DNA of 6,042 nt from Flammeovirgaceae bacterium (GTDB lineage: Bacteria; Bacteroidota; Bacteroidia; Cytophagales; Cyclobacteriaceae). Below the pieces are notes generated by a model. It ran no database searches. It saw only the letters and a list, made by a program, of their open reading frames with translations, and was not told where the DNA came from. Numbering within the stretch: position 1 is the first letter of the stretch; each line of letters starts with the position of its first letter. Where the stretch lies: contig JAKEEN010000080.1 in NCBI GenBank assembly GCA_022616575.1, positions 1 to 6,042 on the forward strand, read 5' to 3'. Made by a program: the position numbers and the translations under genes. Of the stretch, positions 4,680-6,042 are shown piece after piece.

Positions 4680-6042
4680 ATGATTCGGTTATCAGGTTTG
4701 TTATTTTTTGTCGGGTTTGCAGCTTCGCTTCAGGCGCAGGATTCTTTTCATCTTTATCTTCTTGGTGATGCCGGTGAAGAGAAAGTCAGTCAGGTAGCGT
4801 ACAGGCAATTGTTACAAGAGCAACTCCGTAACGATACGCCTTATGCTATTATATTTCTTGGCGATAATATTTATCCAAGAGGCTTACCGCCTGCAGGTGA
4901 CAAACATCGGGAAGAGTCGGAACGGATTATCCAGGCGCAAGTGGATTTGGTGAGTTCATCGAAGGGCCCGGTATATTTTATTCCCGGCAATCACGATTGG
5001 AAGCAAGGGCGGCCCGATGGACTACCATACATTTTAAATCAAAAGGCATGGATCGATTCATTAAAAGATTCAAGATTTCAATTTTTTCCTCAACAAGGTT
5101 GTCCGGGTCCTGAAGAAATTCCATTGACCGATCAACTCGTATTGGTAATTATTGACACCCAGTGGTTTTTGCATGCGTGGGAAAAACCGGAAGGGGAGAA
5201 TAGTCCCTGTGCAGCCAAAACTGCGGCCGATGTTTTTGTTTTGCTTGAAGATATTTTCCGTAGAAATGAAGGAAAGCGTGTAGTGGTTGCTGCCCATCAT
5301 CCATTAATTAGCTATGGAGAGCATGGTGGTGTTTCAAAATTGAAGTATCATCTTTTTCCCCTCATGGAGGCAAACAAAGCGCTGTTCATTCCCATGCCTG
5401 TTGTTGGCTCGCTCTATCCGCTATACCGAAACGTGTTTGGTAATATTCAGGATGTTGCGCATCCAACCTACAAGCAAATGGCAAACTCGTTCAAGGACGT
5501 ATTGGAACAATATCCCGGATCTATTTATGTGTCAGGACACGAGCATACACTTCAGTATAGTGTGCGCGACAGTGTGCATTATCTGGTGAGTGGTTCAGGG
5601 GTTAAGAACAGCGAGGTTAAGAAAAAGGGATACGCACAGTTTGCCTCGTCTGAAATAGGTTTTACAAGACTCTCTTTTCAACAAAATGGAAACGCCTTTG
5701 TTGATTTTTATTCAACAGACAAACTATTCTCAAGTGAGATTGGTATGGTTGCGGCAAAAAAGAAAGATGATGAGGTTGCGCAAAAATTAATTGAGAAGGG
5801 TGAAGTCCGCGTACATGGCAGCGACCGATATAAAGCTTCGAAAGCTCATGAGAGATGGTTGGGAGAAAATTACCGGGCCGAGTGGGGGCAGGATATTACC
5901 GTGCCTGTGTTTGATTTAGGGGAAAACCCTCTCGGTCAGCATCGCGCGATCGATCCTCCCTGCCTTCCCCGCGCCGGGAAGGCGCCGGTCGAGCGCCGCG
6001 CGCACCTCCGGTCGCGCGAGGACCTTCCGCGCGATCGCATCC
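4680..6042 (+). CDS. Secreted calcineurin-like metallophosphoesterase, N-terminal part; native sequence ends near 5921
   Basis: The frame opens at ATG 4680 and runs without a stop to the window end. Residues 1-20 (MIRLSGLLFFVGFAASLQAQ) are a signal peptide, probably cut after A19. The metallophosphoesterase core shows all the metal motifs: GDAG (29-32), GDN (61-63), GNHD (103-106), H206-H207 (AAHHPLISYGEHGG) and GHEH (286-289). It should hydrolyse a phosphoester outside the cytoplasm using two metal ions; the substrate is unknown. From memory, Bacteroidota homologues are much longer (over 1,000 residues) and carry an outer-membrane beta-barrel domain after a segment like residues 393-414 (WLGENYRAEW...VPVFDLG). 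That resemblance ends at G414 (base 5921); the next ~40 codons are arginine- and proline-rich and lie in ~75% GC sequence, so they are not native. The gene is therefore truncated by a junction, not only by the edge. Confidence 0.85.
   Translation, partial: MIRLSGLLFFVGFAASLQAQDSFHLYLLGDAGEEKVSQVAYRQLLQEQLRNDTPYAIIFLGDNIYPRGLPPAGDKHREESERIIQAQVDLVSSSKGPVYFIPGNHDWKQGRPDGLPYILNQKAWIDSLKDSRFQFFPQQGCPGPEEIPLTDQLVLVIIDTQWFLHAWEKPEGENSPCAAKTAADVFVLLEDIFRRNEGKRVVVAAHHPLISYGEHGGVSKLKYHLFPLMEANKALFIPMPVVGSLYPLYRNVFGNIQDVAHPTYKQMANSFKDVLEQYPGSIYVSGHEHTLQYSVRDSVHYLVSGSGVKNSEVKKKGYAQFASSEIGFTRLSFQQNGNAFVDFYSTDKLFSSEIGMVAAKKKDDEVAQKLIEKGEVRVHGSDRYKASKAHERWLGENYRAEWGQDITVPVFDLGENPLGQHRAIDPPCLPRAGKAPVERRAHLRSREDLPRDRI
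5922..6041 (-). CDS. coaE: Foreign fragment resembling dephospho-CoA kinase (chimeric contig end)
   Basis: The opposite strand of the GC-rich tail reads as 40 open codons: DAIARKVLARPEVRAAL, then a short variable stretch, then GKAGRIDRAMLTERVF. This fits the CoaE pattern 'DADxIARxVlepg...G.ldRraLaerVF', which in E. coli is DADIIARQVVE followed by LQRRALRERIF. CoaE phosphorylates dephospho-CoA, the last step of coenzyme A synthesis. The match stops at the bases where the phosphoesterase similarity stops; one codon later the frame meets a TAA (5918-5916). Hand-counted GC is 77 of 102 for 5941-6042, far above the rest, pointing to a high-GC source organism. Both ends of the kinase gene are missing. 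Assignment rests on recalled motifs from a short piece. Confidence 0.5.

Noticed and set aside
5070..5589. A minus-strand frame at 5070-5300 and a plus-strand frame at 5401-5589
   Set aside because: Both fall inside the phosphoesterase frame, which carries the metal-binding motifs across these bases.
4680..5921. The phosphoesterase as the degrading enzyme for the cyclase's signal
   Set aside because: It has a clear signal peptide and should act outside the cytoplasm, whereas the cyclase and effector domains are expected on the cytoplasmic side. The family resemblance is to envelope proteins.

Overview
The window looks like chromosomal DNA of a Bacteroidota bacterium, probably of the Cytophagales type. 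It has moderate GC, weak or absent Shine-Dalgarno sites, a TAnnTTTG-type promoter element, an HD plus PycTM (DUF5706) protein, and an exported calcineurin-like phosphoesterase of a kind I associate with that phylum. The last ~120 bases do not fit: GC jumps to about 75% and the opposite strand reads as a piece of dephospho-CoA kinase from a high-GC organism. The right edge is therefore most likely an assembly or library chimera. The first ~60 bases are also GC-rich (39 of 60), but there no foreign gene can be named.

Layout. 1-233 (-): start of a small unrecognised protein, cut by the window edge. 248-805 (+): GNAT acetyltransferase of the RimJ/RimL type, divergent from the first gene with a 14-base gap. 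847-2124 (+): membrane-anchored class III nucleotidyl cyclase with an atypical active site, starting at TTG. 2129-3289 (-): AAA_14/DUF4143 ATPase, tail to tail with the cyclase (4-base gap) and more AT-rich. 3294-3380: a leader with two strong palindromes and a third half-copy over the ATPase ribosome-binding site. 3391-4596 (-): HD hydrolase domain fused to a membrane Pycsar-effector (PycTM) domain. 4597-4679: divergent intergenic region with a palindrome and promoter-like elements. 4680-5921 (+): N-terminal part of a secreted metallophosphoesterase, whose frame runs on through the foreign tail to the edge.

How the genes may work together. The notable combination is a divergent cyclase and a PycTM-type membrane effector about 1.3 kb apart, converging on a DUF4143 ATPase. 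Known Pycsar anti-phage systems pair a pyrimidine cyclase with a cyclic-nucleotide-gated effector such as PycTM. Here the effector also carries an HD phosphohydrolase domain, which could degrade the signal. A link between cyclase and effector is inference: they are not an operon, and HD-PycTM proteins also occur without an adjacent cyclase. Three of the cyclase's purine-recognition or transition-state positions are substituted (Gln, Thr, Ile), so its substrate cannot be assumed to be ATP.

No tRNA, rRNA, CRISPR array or insertion sequence is seen.
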